DNA from: Membranipora membranacea | Lineage: Eukaryota; Bryozoa; Gymnolaemata; Cheilostomatida; Membraniporidae | Length of the DNA stretch: 64,000 nt | Assembly: GCA_914767715.1 (NCBI GenBank) | Contig: OU612066.1 | Location: 22,170,283 to 22,234,282 of the forward strand | Direction: 5' to 3' | Shown here: positions 46,474 to 58,460 of the stretch, in pieces | Numbering within the stretch: position 1 is the stretch's first letter | Layout of the letters: every line of letters begins with the position of its first letter | Translations under genes and position numbers: made by a program | Notes under the pieces: model-generated | The model's database searches: none | The model's input: the letters and a program-made list of their open reading frames with translations, nothing else | Told to the model about the DNA's origin: nothing

Positions 46474-49400
46474 ATGGCCGTCTCAGTAGCAGAAGATGCA
46501 CCACATCTGGTAACATGTGGTAACTGCCTCGAGGAAGAGGGGTTTATCCATAACCCCATGTTTCTGCCCTGTGCTCATGTCTGCTGTGAGACTTGTCTGA
46601 GGAGGCAACTCAAGAAGACTGATGTAATCGAATGTAGAGTTTGTCAGTAAGTATCAGGTTCACAGAGCCTCTAATATGACTGCGTTTCTAAGAACAGTAT
46701 TGCAATCAGTCTCTGATTCGAACTATCAACTATGTATTATATTGTTGTGTAGCTCCACATTATTTCAACTTATCTAGTCAGATGATTAACACCATTAATC
46801 TGTATCCAATTTAAAACATTTCCTTCACATAATTTCCTGTTGTCCAGGAAAGGGGGCGGGCAGTGTTGGTGGTAGAGCTTGTAGCATAGAATAAGTGGGA
46901 AGCATTTCGGGATGGTCTAAAGGAGAGGCCGCATGATCGTGCAAATTTCCACTAATTCTTGCAAATCAAATTTCGTATGAATATTAGCCTGCCACACGTG
47001 ATTGTCATTTCCCAAATTCGTACTAATGATTTATGGGTGTAATCCTACTGTAATCCTCCGCAGCCAATCTAAACCATGGCCTACAGTGGTAAATAAAAAA
47101 ATAAACCAAGGAGATGCTGTTTCTTCTTGCTTTATATACCAACCAGTCCAGTGATTCAGCTTCTGGATATGCTTAGGCTCAACTATCTCCTCATATTTAT
47201 TCAATTTGATACCCCATTAGCCATTGTATCCCTTCTCCCTCTTGCTCCAGGTCCAAATCAATGAGAAGCCCCACATATTGATCAACCATTCCATCTTTTT
47301 AACCAAAGTTGTTTACATAGATATGGCCTTGACTTATCAATCGAAACGAGACAGGAAATCAATCAAATCTGACAGCCAATCAGATAACATTTCGTGATTC
47401 GTGCATCGTGAACATCAAACGTTTCACGATTCAATTGTTCGTGAATAATTTATATGAATCGTGAGAAAACAGCCTCGTGTGGCCTTAGCTTTAGTGGCAT
47501 GGTTGGCTTAATGGCGCTGGCCACATGTATCCTTCAGTAATTCAATTGCAACATTACTCCGCTCGATAATTGATTCAGTATGACATAATGCACAACATTT
47601 CTTGATTTGCAGAAACATGTGCAAAGTGGTTATAGACAACCTTCACTCAGCCCTAGAGAATGTTCACCCAGTTACTTTCTGTGAGCCGTGTGAGAAAACT
47701 GGGAAACTCAAGATGACTGCCAACACTTACTGTCTGATCTGTGAACATAAGTTTTGTGCTGCTCATCAGAAGGTAAATACCAATCGTGAACTTTTCTATG
47801 GGTGTCTGTTAAACAGGTTTGAGAAATAATTTTGTAATTTGAACAGCATTATCAGTGATAGCTATGGAATGAATGAGTAATATATATATATATATATATG
47901 TGTGTATATATATATATATATATGATGTTGATATATATAACTCTATGGTGAAACATTAATGTAAAAGTGAGGGAGAGAACTTCGCTTTATGTCTATTAAA
48001 GATCAAGTTTTTGATAATTTTGTAATTTACAGCTTCACATTGAGCTAAACTGGCATCATGAGACTCAGAATATAAAGGAGTACATGAGATCAACCTCAAC
48101 AGTAGATCAGCAGAAGTTTTGTCAGACTCACAGAGATCAAGTCATCGGTCTCGGTTGCTCAAAGTGTGCAAAGGTTTACTGTTTTGAGTGTGTGTCCTCT
48201 GTTGGCCTTTGCCAAAATGGTGAGTGACAATTCCAGTAACAGTGGTAGTATGAGTTCCATTTTATTGTAATTGCAGTCTTAATAACCAGATCAAAAATTT
48301 GTTCTCCCTCTGAAACTGAGGAGCCAACTCCTGACATCATAATTAACATTTGGGCTATCGGGGCCTCCACAGGAGGTGGGTCTCTCAATTGAAAAAATAA
48401 AAAGCAAAACTATTCTCTATTTGTCCCTTGTTCAGTAAGTAAGACCTGCTAGTGATCTTGTTCCCGAAGTGTTCACACTCTGGACAATACCGTTGACTGC
48501 ATGTTCCTACTACTTCAAAATACACTCCTGCAGTTTTATAAAGTTATGATCATCACATTGAAATTTACTCATAATGTTAAATAATCCATCAATCTTAACA
48601 CACACCATAGATTATTAGATTAGACCAGCTTGTTTGATGCCATATACCAAATCTGATAGATATTAGCTTTCTAATTACCCTTTAGGTTCCGACCACAAGC
48701 TCATGTCTCTAAAGGAGCTCTCAGCTGAGGTGAAGAGATTACTGGAGCCTAAGAAGAAGGAATGTGAAGAGCTGTTTGATAAATGGTCAGCTGTGATGAA
48801 GGAGGCAGCGGTCACTCTGTCTAACTGGGATGCAGAAACTGAGGAAGGAGTCAAAATTATTGATGATACAGAGGAGGAACTGGTATTGTGATCATGCAGA
48901 AAAACTTAATACCTAAACTGATTGGGGGAATTTTCCTTACCAAGCTTTTCTACCTAATTATTCAGGATGTTCAAAAGTTTAAACGCCACAGCAAAACATT
49001 TATAATTTGAGTGAGGGTGAAAAAAGATTTTGTCTGCCTCATTTGTATTTTTTCAGGACTTAATAACACTGTAGAACCATTCTGTGGTCAAATTGTGCTG
49101 TTAGCAACCTTTACATGTCTACTTTAATCTCTTTCGTTTATAGATAAAAGCTATCAGAGAGAAATATGGAAAACTGAAGGAGGAGTATATCACAAACAGA
49201 AGCAACACTAAAGATAAGCTGACAGAATATATAGAGAAGGATGCTGGACTAAAACTCACTGAGTTTCATGAACAGATTAAAATTTTACGGTCTGATCTAT
49301 CTAAACAACACTGTGTAAGTAAATTCAATTTCAATATGATGGAAAAATCATAAATGAAGCCAAACAATGAGGCCCCATGACTCTCCTTCTACACCAACAA

Positions 49401-51329
49401 GCTGCGTAGATACTGTGATTCTTGCTGAAATAAGACATGGGTTCTTTAATTGTAAAACATGGAAAGAAAGAAAATTCATTTACAGTCATTAGTCACTAGA
49501 ACCGCGCTTCCTGTACTAATAAATTGAAGTTGTCCCCTCATTGATATTAAGGAGGCAACTACAATTTTTCTCACATATGCAAAGTAACCTAAAATTTAAG
49601 CACAAAATTGTCATACGCAGTGAACGAATCAATTAAGGTGTATAACCTGACAGTAGATATCAGATAACCTTAAAATGCTCACCTTAACACATTCGTTAAT
49701 TATTTTAACCGATTGGGATATTTGAATACCAGACTTCGAGTATTTGAGTTATTGAGTGTGAGTGTGGTTACTACAATCATTTACATATTGCTTACCTTTC
49801 CTATCATACAGGTCGACCTGCTGCAAACAAAGAAGGATTTGGAAGCTAAACTAGATGATATGGCTAATGATGATGGATTCCAAGCTCTGGTGGTGGGAAA
49901 CCAGCAACTGATCCAAACCAATGGTATGCCTCTAATTTTCCTAGTGCGAGCCTCGCCATACAATGTGCAAGCGCTACAAAGCAACAGTTTCATGAAAAAG
50001 TTCTGCAAGATTATATTTTTAGTGGAAATGTAGGGCCCTACTAGCTGTAAAACAAACCTGTCAGTAATGTGTAAATGAATAATCCTAAAAACGGTAAAAA
50101 TGCTTCTTGCCTATAGACATATCATCATAATTAATCACCGGGTTAGATGATATAGTTCTAGGGATTGCTGGATTTGTTGTAATTCTGGTGCATCAACACA
50201 ACATGTAATATAAGTGATCAGTCATTTACTGTGTTTCAGATTATGACACCACAGAGATAAACGCTGCTCTGGTACCAACAGACGACTTTGTGATCGGTGA
50301 TGACCTCATGAGAAGTAGAAAACCTCCGACCTCGATACGGCTGGTGAAGCAACTGGCAGCAAATAACTGTTGCTTGACATCATGTAAATATAAAGGTGTG
50401 ACTTATGTAGGTCTCGGCAGCGGCTCAATCAACAGAATAGATGAAGCTGGTAACAAGACATCAGACTTTATCAAGATACCCGATTGCATCATCACCATAA
50501 GAGGTCATCAGGATCGACTCTACATTCTCATGTACGGACAGCCTTACAAGATTTATGTCTACGATTTGAATGGTCAACCGATCACATCCTGGGATCACAC
50601 TGACCGCAATGGTGTCTGCCTCGGCAACAAACTTTGTATTGTAAGAAACCAGATTTTTGCTGCTGATGCCACCAATAAGAGAATCACTCACTATAATCTC
50701 AACGGGAAAGTGATGAGACAGATTCAATGTCCTACAATCCCGACCAACAACCACATATCCATATGTTCAGCAGGAGAAGACTCTGTCATCATCACCACAC
50801 GCTCACCTGCTCAGGTATTCAAGTTCAACATGAGCACAGAGACAGTACTCTGGACAACAAGCCCCACAGCAGGACCATTCTCTGTAGCCAGCAGTAATGA
50901 TGTAGTACTCGTCAGTGGAGATGGATTCCCAGGCAGCAAGAGAGGGGTATGGATAGAAGTTCTAAATACAGCAACTGGTAAGAACTTTACTCGTTAAATT
51001 GTATTATATACATGTAGGTCTTCCATACAACAATAGAGTACTACATAGGCCTGGTTAAATTAGTTAGGGATTAGGGGATCAGTACCCTCACCGAAGCAAC
51101 CAAACCACCAGTTAAATGTACGGATTTTGTTACCTTGTTTTGTGCGGTCTAATGTATGCGTATACTTTCTTATCCTCTATTGCAAATTTCAGGTGAACAC
51201 ATAACAGAATTTAACGATCAAGAAGGAGTAAAGGCTCAAGTGTATGATTTATGGACAGAGAATAACAGACTGCTGGTACCCAGCTTTTATCAGAGCTCTG
51301 TGCTGTGTTATGAACTTCTCTATGATTAA
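46474..51329 (+). CDS. TRIM copy D: RING-B-box-B-box-coiled-coil-propeller protein, 624 aa
   Basis: Eight coding exons: 46474-46646, 47613-47772, 48033-48219, 48686-48882, 49144-49314, 49812-49923, 50240-50977, 51193-51329. The sum is 1875 nt. RING ligands (CGNC, CAHVCCETC, CRVC), B-box 1 (CEPC, CLIC, CAAH) and B-box 2 (CQTH, CSKC, CFEC) are complete. B-box 2 is one codon shorter and the last coiled-coil exon one codon longer than in B and C. The propeller ends SVLCYELLYD. Its variable patches have their own sequence (NNCCL; TDRNGVCL), while framework strands match B and C. Intron 1 carries a unit-specific insertion (46921-47487). This is the most diverged complete copy and lies beside the intact P3. 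Confidence 0.9.
46921..47487. mobile_element. 567-bp insertion in TRIM D intron 1
   Basis: Copies B and C lack this stretch. Its ends, AGGAGAGGCCGCATGATCGT and ...CGTGTGGCCTTA, share an imperfect inverted core (AGGCCGCA against AGGCCACA). Many CGTGA/TCACG motifs occur inside. Probably a DNA transposon remnant; the target duplication is unclear. Confidence 0.5.
47878..47923. repeat. TA/TG dinucleotide microsatellite in TRIM D intron 2
   Basis: TA repeats with a short TG stretch in the middle. Confidence 0.9.
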
Positions 51330-52145
51330 TGTTTAGCTTGCAGTAACTTTATATAGGCAGTGAACTTATATATAAATTATGATTTACACAAAACCATTGC
51401 CCACTTGATGATTAAATTTCTAATTAACAAAATTTAGTTTCTGATATTTTGAGGTCAACCTTATCACCATAAAGCTCACCACCATCAAGGCCGATAAACG
51501 TTATACTTTATAGAGTTGAACCAAGTAAAATCATTAACTGTCACAACAAACTATTGGCAGTTGATTGCATTGTTTACAAAAAGTGTTACGCTAACATTTC
51601 CCGCCTAGTTATTACATTCCATTTACAGTAATTTCCAAAGCTTTCCGGCTGAAATTTGTTTCAAAAGATTTTTGTATTTACGCCTGTACTCAACAAGACC
51701 CAAATACTGACCTTAGTGGTTAGTCTGAGAAGGGAGAGGGGAATTCAATTTTTACTTGACTGAGCCCCTATTGATAGCTTCTAACCTATTTAATTTCCAC
51801 CATAAGTAAGCTGTTTACTCCTTGATTTATTTCCATTTCACACAAAAGATACAGATTTAAACTTATTTAAATTCAACTGCATGAGCAAGTATTTCCGGCG
51901 CAACAGTACTGTCCCCCAAATTCCACATGTTCTGATAGGATGGTACTGCAATTGTGACTAGCAGTAGACAAAAGATAGGGATACTTCGAAGTCATCAAGC
52001 CCTTTTGAATTCAGCTTGAATATACATGTCAAGGCTTTCCGGCGAGTCAACCTAAACGCAAGCGCTACAGTCTGGATGGAGAACACCATTAAAGTTAAAA
52101 TAAGCACTACTGTATTTTTAGAAAAACACGCATTATAATAACAAC

Positions 52146-52436
52146 ATGGCAACTTTGGGAACAGGACGTTTTCCTGAGCACCATGCTGATAGATACAATC
52201 AAATATTTTATGCATTGATGCCCGAACGGTGTCGACAAGAAAGGCAGTGGTTTCAAGACAGATTGACCAGCTTCCTTTCTATTGTTTCTCCAAAATGGAC
52301 AAATTTATGTACACAACCTTTGCTCTATACTGTAAGTATCAATTGCATGGCTGATGATTCTGATATTTCCGAAATACAACAAGAAATATGTGAGATCATG
52401 GATAAACTCACTCCGCAGACAGTTTCAATGCTTTAA
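52146..52436 (+). CDS. small gene Q, first exon or short ORF; unrecognised
   Basis: From ATG 52146 the frame reads MATLGTGRFPEHHADRYNQI onward. At 52331/52332 there is a strong donor (ACT|GTAAGT) after exactly 62 codons, so it may be a first exon; read through, the frame reaches a stop at 52436 (96 aa), with an acidic tail (ADDSDISEIQQE). I recognise no domain and find no convincing second exon. Counterparts in units 1 and 2 are eroded, so the intact frame is special to unit 3. An opposite-strand frame (51958-52215) with one hydrophobic segment overlaps its start and could be the real signal instead. Confidence 0.35.
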   Translation: MATLGTGRFPEHHADRYNQIFYALMPERCRQERQWFQDRLTSFLSIVSPKWTNLCTQPLLYTVSINCMADDSDISEIQQEICEIMDKLTPQTVSML

Positions 52437-52439
52437 ACA

Positions 52440-53500
52440 GGGTTAATAACTCATGCTCAGGATCCTTAGTGTCATGAGCTAGTTTTAGATTATGAAGTAC
52501 ATGATGTGAATGCTGATGTCAGCATTGTAAGTATAGCAAGACCCGCAGGCAGCGAGAATTGTTGACAGACACGTTCACGTTCCATAAGTGTAACCTAATA
52601 GTAGATTTGAACCGTATTCTTTGCAAGTATGAATATGTGTCGGGTAAAACGACCCTTACACGCAACAGACTGAAACATCTATTGCCCACTCAGATGGTCT
52701 CTGGAAAGCAACAAATAAAAGCCTTCACTGGTAAATATTTGCTTGTTGTGCAATGGAGAGTTGTCTCCTCATTGATTATTTTGAGATAGCTCTAAACAGG
52801 AAATGTATGATCGGCCATTTCAGAACTCATGCAGACAACATGCCATTTGATTCCATCTGCATAAGCTGCTTTCTTTTACAATTGTTTAATTATTTAAACA
52901 AATGTCTTTATGTATTAATTAATAAGTGAGAACATGAAAATAGCTGCAACCAATTAACTAACCTTCATTACTGAAGCTTCTGGTACTGAGCTCTACTTGG
53001 GTCATGGAGAGAGTGATGTTTGTCATAAAAAATTGCCCTGCTATTATTATTTATTATTATGATGGGAGTGCTCTAGTCAATTTCATTATTGTATGATTTA
53101 TACCTCGCTTAATTAGTAATGACCCAGCACAGACAGCAGGTCACTGACAGTTGATTTGATGAGTTGCAGCCTTGTGTGTGTCGTTTGTGTTTGTTGTGGT
53201 GAAGATGTGAAGCTGTGCATGAACCAAATTATCGCAGCTGGCAGCTTCTGTACCCGCCAAATGCGTTGCTCAGATGAGTCACTTCTCTCTCATTGGTCAG
53301 AATATTATATTCTGACCAAGGCATAGGCGGGGAGGGTGTGGGTGTGTCCATACACCGTGCTTTTGATTGGCTTGTCCAGCTCAAGGTCAAAAGTCAAACT
53401 CTGTATGTACCGTAATTCCTCACTCGTAAGACACCCCCCCTTGGGAAAAGTAAAAACGCTCCAGTTATAAAGTACCCATTTGAAAAAAAATCTGACCTAG
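52440..53500. other. spacer between Q and the SINE
   Basis: I see no supported gene. The frame at 52559-52789 starts with TTG and has no clear splice sites on its left. A perfect small palindrome around TTGGTCAGAATA lies at 53293-53319. Confidence 0.35.
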
Positions 53501-53585
53501 TTGGGATTAGAACCCACAACATTCTTAATAAACAGTGATTACCAGGCAGACACTCTACACACTGAGCTATTCAGCCTGGCTTGCA
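53405..53585 (-). mobile_element. tRNA-derived SINE or tRNA-Thr-like relic
   Basis: On the minus strand TAGCTCAGTGTGTAGAGTG (53569-53551) resembles a Pol III A box region and GGTTCTAATCC (53514-53504) a B box. Between them CTGCCTGGTAATCA looks like a threonine tRNA anticodon arm (GGT). The arms do not pair fully and the variable region is too long for a working tRNA. A T-run and an unrelated tail follow. Units 1 and 2 do not show it. Confidence 0.55.
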
Positions 53586-53885
53586 TAGTCTTAGATTGAC
53601 GGATCTCTGTGTTCCGTGATTGCTAATATACCCCACTGGAAGGAAGTATACATAGTAGTAATTAAATTGGAGTTCAGATAAAATAATTGACTTTTGTTGA
53701 ATGCACTCAGTGGTGATCAGTAGGCATTCAATACCTATCTCATTTTCTGAGCTATCTATTGTTGCAGATTAAATTGATGGATGTGTTTTTTTTCTGCTGA
53801 AATTGATAGAAACATCTCCTCTTCTGCTTTTTCAAAGTAGGAGAACAATTCTTATCCTAATAACAGCAGCGAGTTTGGGACCATA

Positions 53886-53946
53886 GGCATCTGGGGTTAC
53901 AAGCATGGACATTGGCAATGTATACATGCTTGTCACGCTAGATGCC
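53886..53946. repeat. hairpin repeat GGCATCTGGGGTTACAAGCA
   Basis: Inverted arms of about 20 bp with a short loop; related hairpins are at about 12006-12070 and 31651-31715. Confidence 0.6.
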
Positions 53947-53989
53947 CATGTTTGGGACATAGGAGCCGGGAGTTTGCTCCGACTCGGTG

Positions 53990-55470
53990 ATTAGTAACAC
54001 TAACACGACCGGGGTTCGAGTGATCTTGGCGAATTGAGTGACTACGCACAATGATAGTCAAATGATTATTGCAAATACTCTGTTTATGTGATCTTTGAGG
54101 TTTTTGAGTGATAAGGTGATTCTTGCAATTATTATATCCAAGCAGATATCAAAATATATAAATTAAGGTATAGGTTCAGCGAAGAGTCTTTACGCTTAAT
54201 CCGAATCCGATCCGAGGTTGAATTTATGTAATATTTTTCTGGATTGTGAACAGGCAATTCTCATTTATACATATTTTCACTGAACATAACAAAATCTCAT
54301 TTATATAGCCGATTTTGGAGATTATTATTTTTTCGCCATTTTTAATTCTGCTTGCGTCCCATTAGTTCCCAAAATTCTCTAATTTCATCTTTCAAGGTAC
54401 CATTTCAACCCGGAATCACCCCAAAAACAAAGCATTATTGCAAACTTAGGGTAGTCAGCTGACTAGAAAACTATTTGATACCGCAATCAGTTCGAGACGA
54501 GATTGCCAAATACCCAGCTTATGTGATGGTGTATCCACATCATATCATAGATATTGTCCAGCTTCCTCGTGTAATGATTGGTACAATACAATATGAAACG
54601 AACTAGGCCATACAATGTAGTTCTTATCCACAACAATAAAGTTTAGTACACAAGCACTCTGAGTTAGTCATTTTTTGTTATGATTGAGAATCCCTCTATT
54701 TTTCAGGAAAAATCTGAAGCAGAAGGATTTATATCTACTCAGATATAACATGGTAGGCCTCTGTCTGACCTGTAGGGATTTCAAAAACGGAAGCACAGAT
54801 TAGGAGATTCATCACGATGACTTAAATCATGATTATACTTACTATTAGGATCAAAGAAAGGTGTTTCGGCTTGTCGCGGAATCATTTCTAATCACGGATT
54901 ATACGACAGCTCCAGTATGGATTATTCATCAAGATACTACAGTTATACTGCTAACTATAATAGGAGTTTATGAATATCAGTCGTACTCAGTTAATACATG
55001 ATAAAACATGAGCTCTATATGACTCTCGTCTCCCAGAGATATGAAACAAAAATCAGGATATTAATGATGTATAAGATCAGTCCGGAATTATTTTTACTCT
55101 TGGATTATGTGGCTGCTCCTGTATGGATTATTCTTCAAGATTTTTCAGACCTCTATGTCAGTACACCCGCACATATATGGTGAGTTTTGGTTTCGACCTC
55201 TCCCACTTTCAATACAAGATAGGTTATTTGACTTTCCATAATTTTTATACTGGTACAGTAAAACACATGCAAAAAACGACTGAAGCTGCAAAATGCAAAT
55301 AACAGGGTACGCTTCTACCCAATAATGCATTGAAATATTGGAAACAAATTTGTAATCATGTATAATGGAAAGTCGCAATGAATATTCCATAAGAAAACTA
55401 CACAAAAACTGGACCATGTACATAAAATAGCCTGTGAGCCAGTATGAGTGTAAACAAAAAAATATATATA
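53990..55470. other. spacer downstream of P3
   Basis: The sequence resembles 16800-17990 and 39600-40800. Open frames are short and not kept between copies. It may include the P3 3' untranslated region on the minus strand. Confidence 0.4.
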
Positions 55471-55478
55471 GGGAGACA

Positions 55479-58283
55479 CTATGAGACAATCCTGCGTAGA
55501 GTGTTTCTCACAACACTCTTGAGAAACTTAAAACATTTGGTAACTCTTCTCTTTATACCATGTTGGGCTCTGCGCGTAGCCGATAACTTGGTAGTGGCCT
55601 GAGAGCGTTTCTCACAGACTCGTAATTTATCACTAGATGTATCACACGGAATATGAGAGCTTTCCTGATGCACACATATAGCTGGTTCAGGTTTTATTTC
55701 CTCATCGGTTTCGCAAATCATCTCTACTGAATCTGAAATCAGGTTAAATTTGTGTCAATGTATGCCCTCCATACCTGCTAATATGTTTGTTTATTAATTT
55801 CACTACCTCTGGTTCAAAGATTGACAGCCCCAATGGTCATTGTTTCAGAGTTCATGATTAAAGCTTGGCAAATTGGACACATATTATTTTCGTTATCCTT
55901 CTTCCATCTGACAGAAATTATCAAATCTAATCAAATGTGTAATAGTTTCTCACTCACCCAGTAGAACTGCAAGGGTATCATTCTGTTGCTCCTGTATTTC
56001 ACTCTCCGACCAATCTTCAGAATGTACAATTTCAGCTCTGTAAAATAGAAGGGGGACAGCTCATAATACTGATGTTTCCCCCTTTTCAGATTTTCAACGT
56101 ATATATTGTTCACAGGCATTAGTAGTTGGGTGGTAGCTTCATATAGTCATTACGAAGAAAATGGGGATAAATGATATTACTGTTCGCTACAGATTCTTTT
56201 GTGTGGTCAGGTCTTCGGATCAGAAGAAAAGTACAAAAATGGGAACATATTATATCGATGCCTGGATTCTCTCATGAAATAACCTAATGGTAACATAGTT
56301 ATGAGTGTTGTCCATTACATTGCATTGTGGTATACTTTTTAATATCGACAATTGAAAATATATACTAGATGTATTACAAAGTATTCCTTGAAACTCACAC
56401 AACATGTTCCTTTGTGATGGTCTGATAGAATAGTGTTGAGAGTGATGTGTCTAGTTTTTCTAGCTGTGTTAGTTCATTTGTGAACTCAAGGAGACTAAGA
56501 TTCAATGGTGTTTCTAATTCATCTTCAGGATACTCAAAGCTGTCATTATGTAGAGATGACCTATGCCTCAAATCATCCTCGAAGCTCTGCCAAAAGGACG
56601 TATCAAACACTCCAGGACTAGAAAATAACACAATAATAACCCTATATATGAAGTGAACAAAAGCAGACAGTTGTTGATCAGTTTCCAGATTTGGACATAT
56701 TTCCATACAAGTTTTTCAAGCTGTTTGGAAAGAGTTGATTTGTGTTCGTGTTCAGTGAGATACGCCTAGCAGTGACAGCTGACAGCTTAGCCAATTCACC
56801 ACATACTATCAATAATTGGATCTTATAAAGAAGATTTTAAATGCATAAATAAATATATGGTGAAGAACTATAAAATACTCACATTACATCATGTGCCATA
56901 GTTTGATAAGTCGGGATTTGCAATGATAAGACATGATTATTTATTCGAAGAGAATCTTCTACTAGCTGATTGAGGCTGTCGGTGAGCTGTGTAGTCAATA
57001 ATATGTCTGTAGTACACTCGTCATCACATGAGAAGGGAAAGTCAGCATCCAAGACGTCTGCGAGATCTGAGAATGTAAGAACTTAATGCAAAATATCAGA
57101 TTTCGCTATCGATGCCCCATTTTAAACGGGAGCATCTTGATAAAAATGAGTGCTTATCTAAGTCTGATCTCTTGTTCTGTCATATGGTTATCTTTCTATC
57201 AGGTTGGGTCTGCTCTATAATTGTGTACTGTAGAGCTATATATTTAGCACTGTTCTATTTTGCAATCAGTGCATTGTTCATACGTATCAATCCGATTCTG
57301 TTATTGCAATCATGAAACTCTTCAGCGCTGACATGAAACAAAACTTTAAACAGAAGCTTAGCATTGGATAGATAACTCCCAAATAACAGTTATATTAGGA
57401 TAATTACCATCAGAGAATTCGCACATCTGATCTTCATCCCAGAAACTTCCTTCTTCAGACTCGTATCCACCATCTGACTCTGTAAATTAAATGTGTTATG
57501 ATAAGGTTTCTAAAAAGAATTAGTTGTCATAATAATATATGGTTGGACTTTTGAATTGAGTGCAATAAACCATGTCTGAGCTTCTATAGCTGACAGCAGA
57601 CCTTCTGCTGTGGGATTGAGTTCCGTTCCAAGCTGAGAATTAGCAGCTTCAATGCTTCATATCTTCATCATGACAATGATGTGTCATTCAAGATCGACCA
57701 TTTTTCGGTTCCCCTAACTCACACTCACCTTTCTGGCTTTTGCAGGAAAATACATCCTCTAAATCTCTCACATCCAGCTGCTGGCCCTTTTGATCATCAT
57801 CGATATCACTCCACAACCTCGTGCTAACTACCTCACTACTACAATGATTGAAATGTGTGATATGTTTTTTAACTCCTACTGATAAAGTCACCTAGTAGTA
57901 TCACTACCGCTTGTACTACTTTCTCATTGTGTCGTTGTGCACTCAGAAGGCAGCGATTGCATCATCTTTAATAGCGTAACGCCACTGATGACGCATCATC
58001 TTTGGGAAAAACCTGATGGACTTTTTTGGAGTTCACAGTCCGGGGCTAGGTCATGTTTTAATATGTGCATTGATAAGTAATCTAAATATATATAAAGCTT
58101 TTCCCCTAGCCCAAACGAATTCATCCAAATCCAAAATATAATGAATTATTCATGCCCACAGCTAAAGATTCACAATCTTGCCTACTATAAATTTAATAAC
58201 AGCAGTAATGAGAATGATGATTTAACTTACATGGTAGTTCTGTACATTTCTTGTTGTTGATAATATTGGTTATAGGAAGACAT
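55479..58283 (-). CDS. P3: intact P gene, unrecognised acidic protein with basic tail, 323 aa
   Basis: Seven minus-strand exons: 58283-58231, 57838-57729, 57479-57408, 57066-56883, 56617-56399, 56037-55958, 55732-55479. All junctions are GT-AG, phases agree, and the total is 972 nt ending in TAG. The N-terminus is Tyr/Gln-rich (MSSYNQYYQQQEMYRTT). Residues about 20-110 are strongly acidic (for example WSDIDDDQ; ESEEGSFWDEDQ). The middle is helical-looking with leucine-rich stretches. The last 25 or so residues are basic (KRRVTKCFKFLK). There is no signal peptide, membrane segment or zinc motif, and I recognise no family. Exon 4 could also start 6 nt later (CGCAG|ACGTC, as in P1). A small optional exon near 57920-57892 stays in frame but has a poor acceptor. 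It is the only undamaged P copy here. Confidence 0.7.
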
Positions 58284-58319
58284 GTTCACGTAGTTATCAC
58301 TTGATTTCTATAGAATTTT

Positions 58320-58460
58320 ACAGAGGATCACAGAAACACAGCTAGTTCAGTCGGTTGCTTATTTCTGATTGTTACGCTCAACATTCAGTCATCATTGTGC
58401 TAAGAGTTGTGTCATGGCGTGCCTCCTTCAATTGTTGGAATATTTTTCTATCGAAATATT
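58320..58460. promoter_or_regulatory. conserved block upstream of P3
   Basis: Fourth occurrence of the block (ACACAGCTAGTTCAGTCGGT and following), about 40 bp upstream of the P3 start. It is more diverged here yet still recognisable, which supports function over mere recent duplication. Confidence 0.45.

Noticed and set aside
53501-53580. Functional tRNA-Thr gene on the minus strand
   Set aside because: Box-like sequences are present, but arm pairing is incomplete and the region before the T arm is too long.
57892-57920. Extra micro-exon of P between exons 1 and 2
   Set aside because: The frame and the donor fit and the counterpart in P1 is also open, but the acceptor lacks a pyrimidine tract and a stop lies just upstream. 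Left out of the main model.
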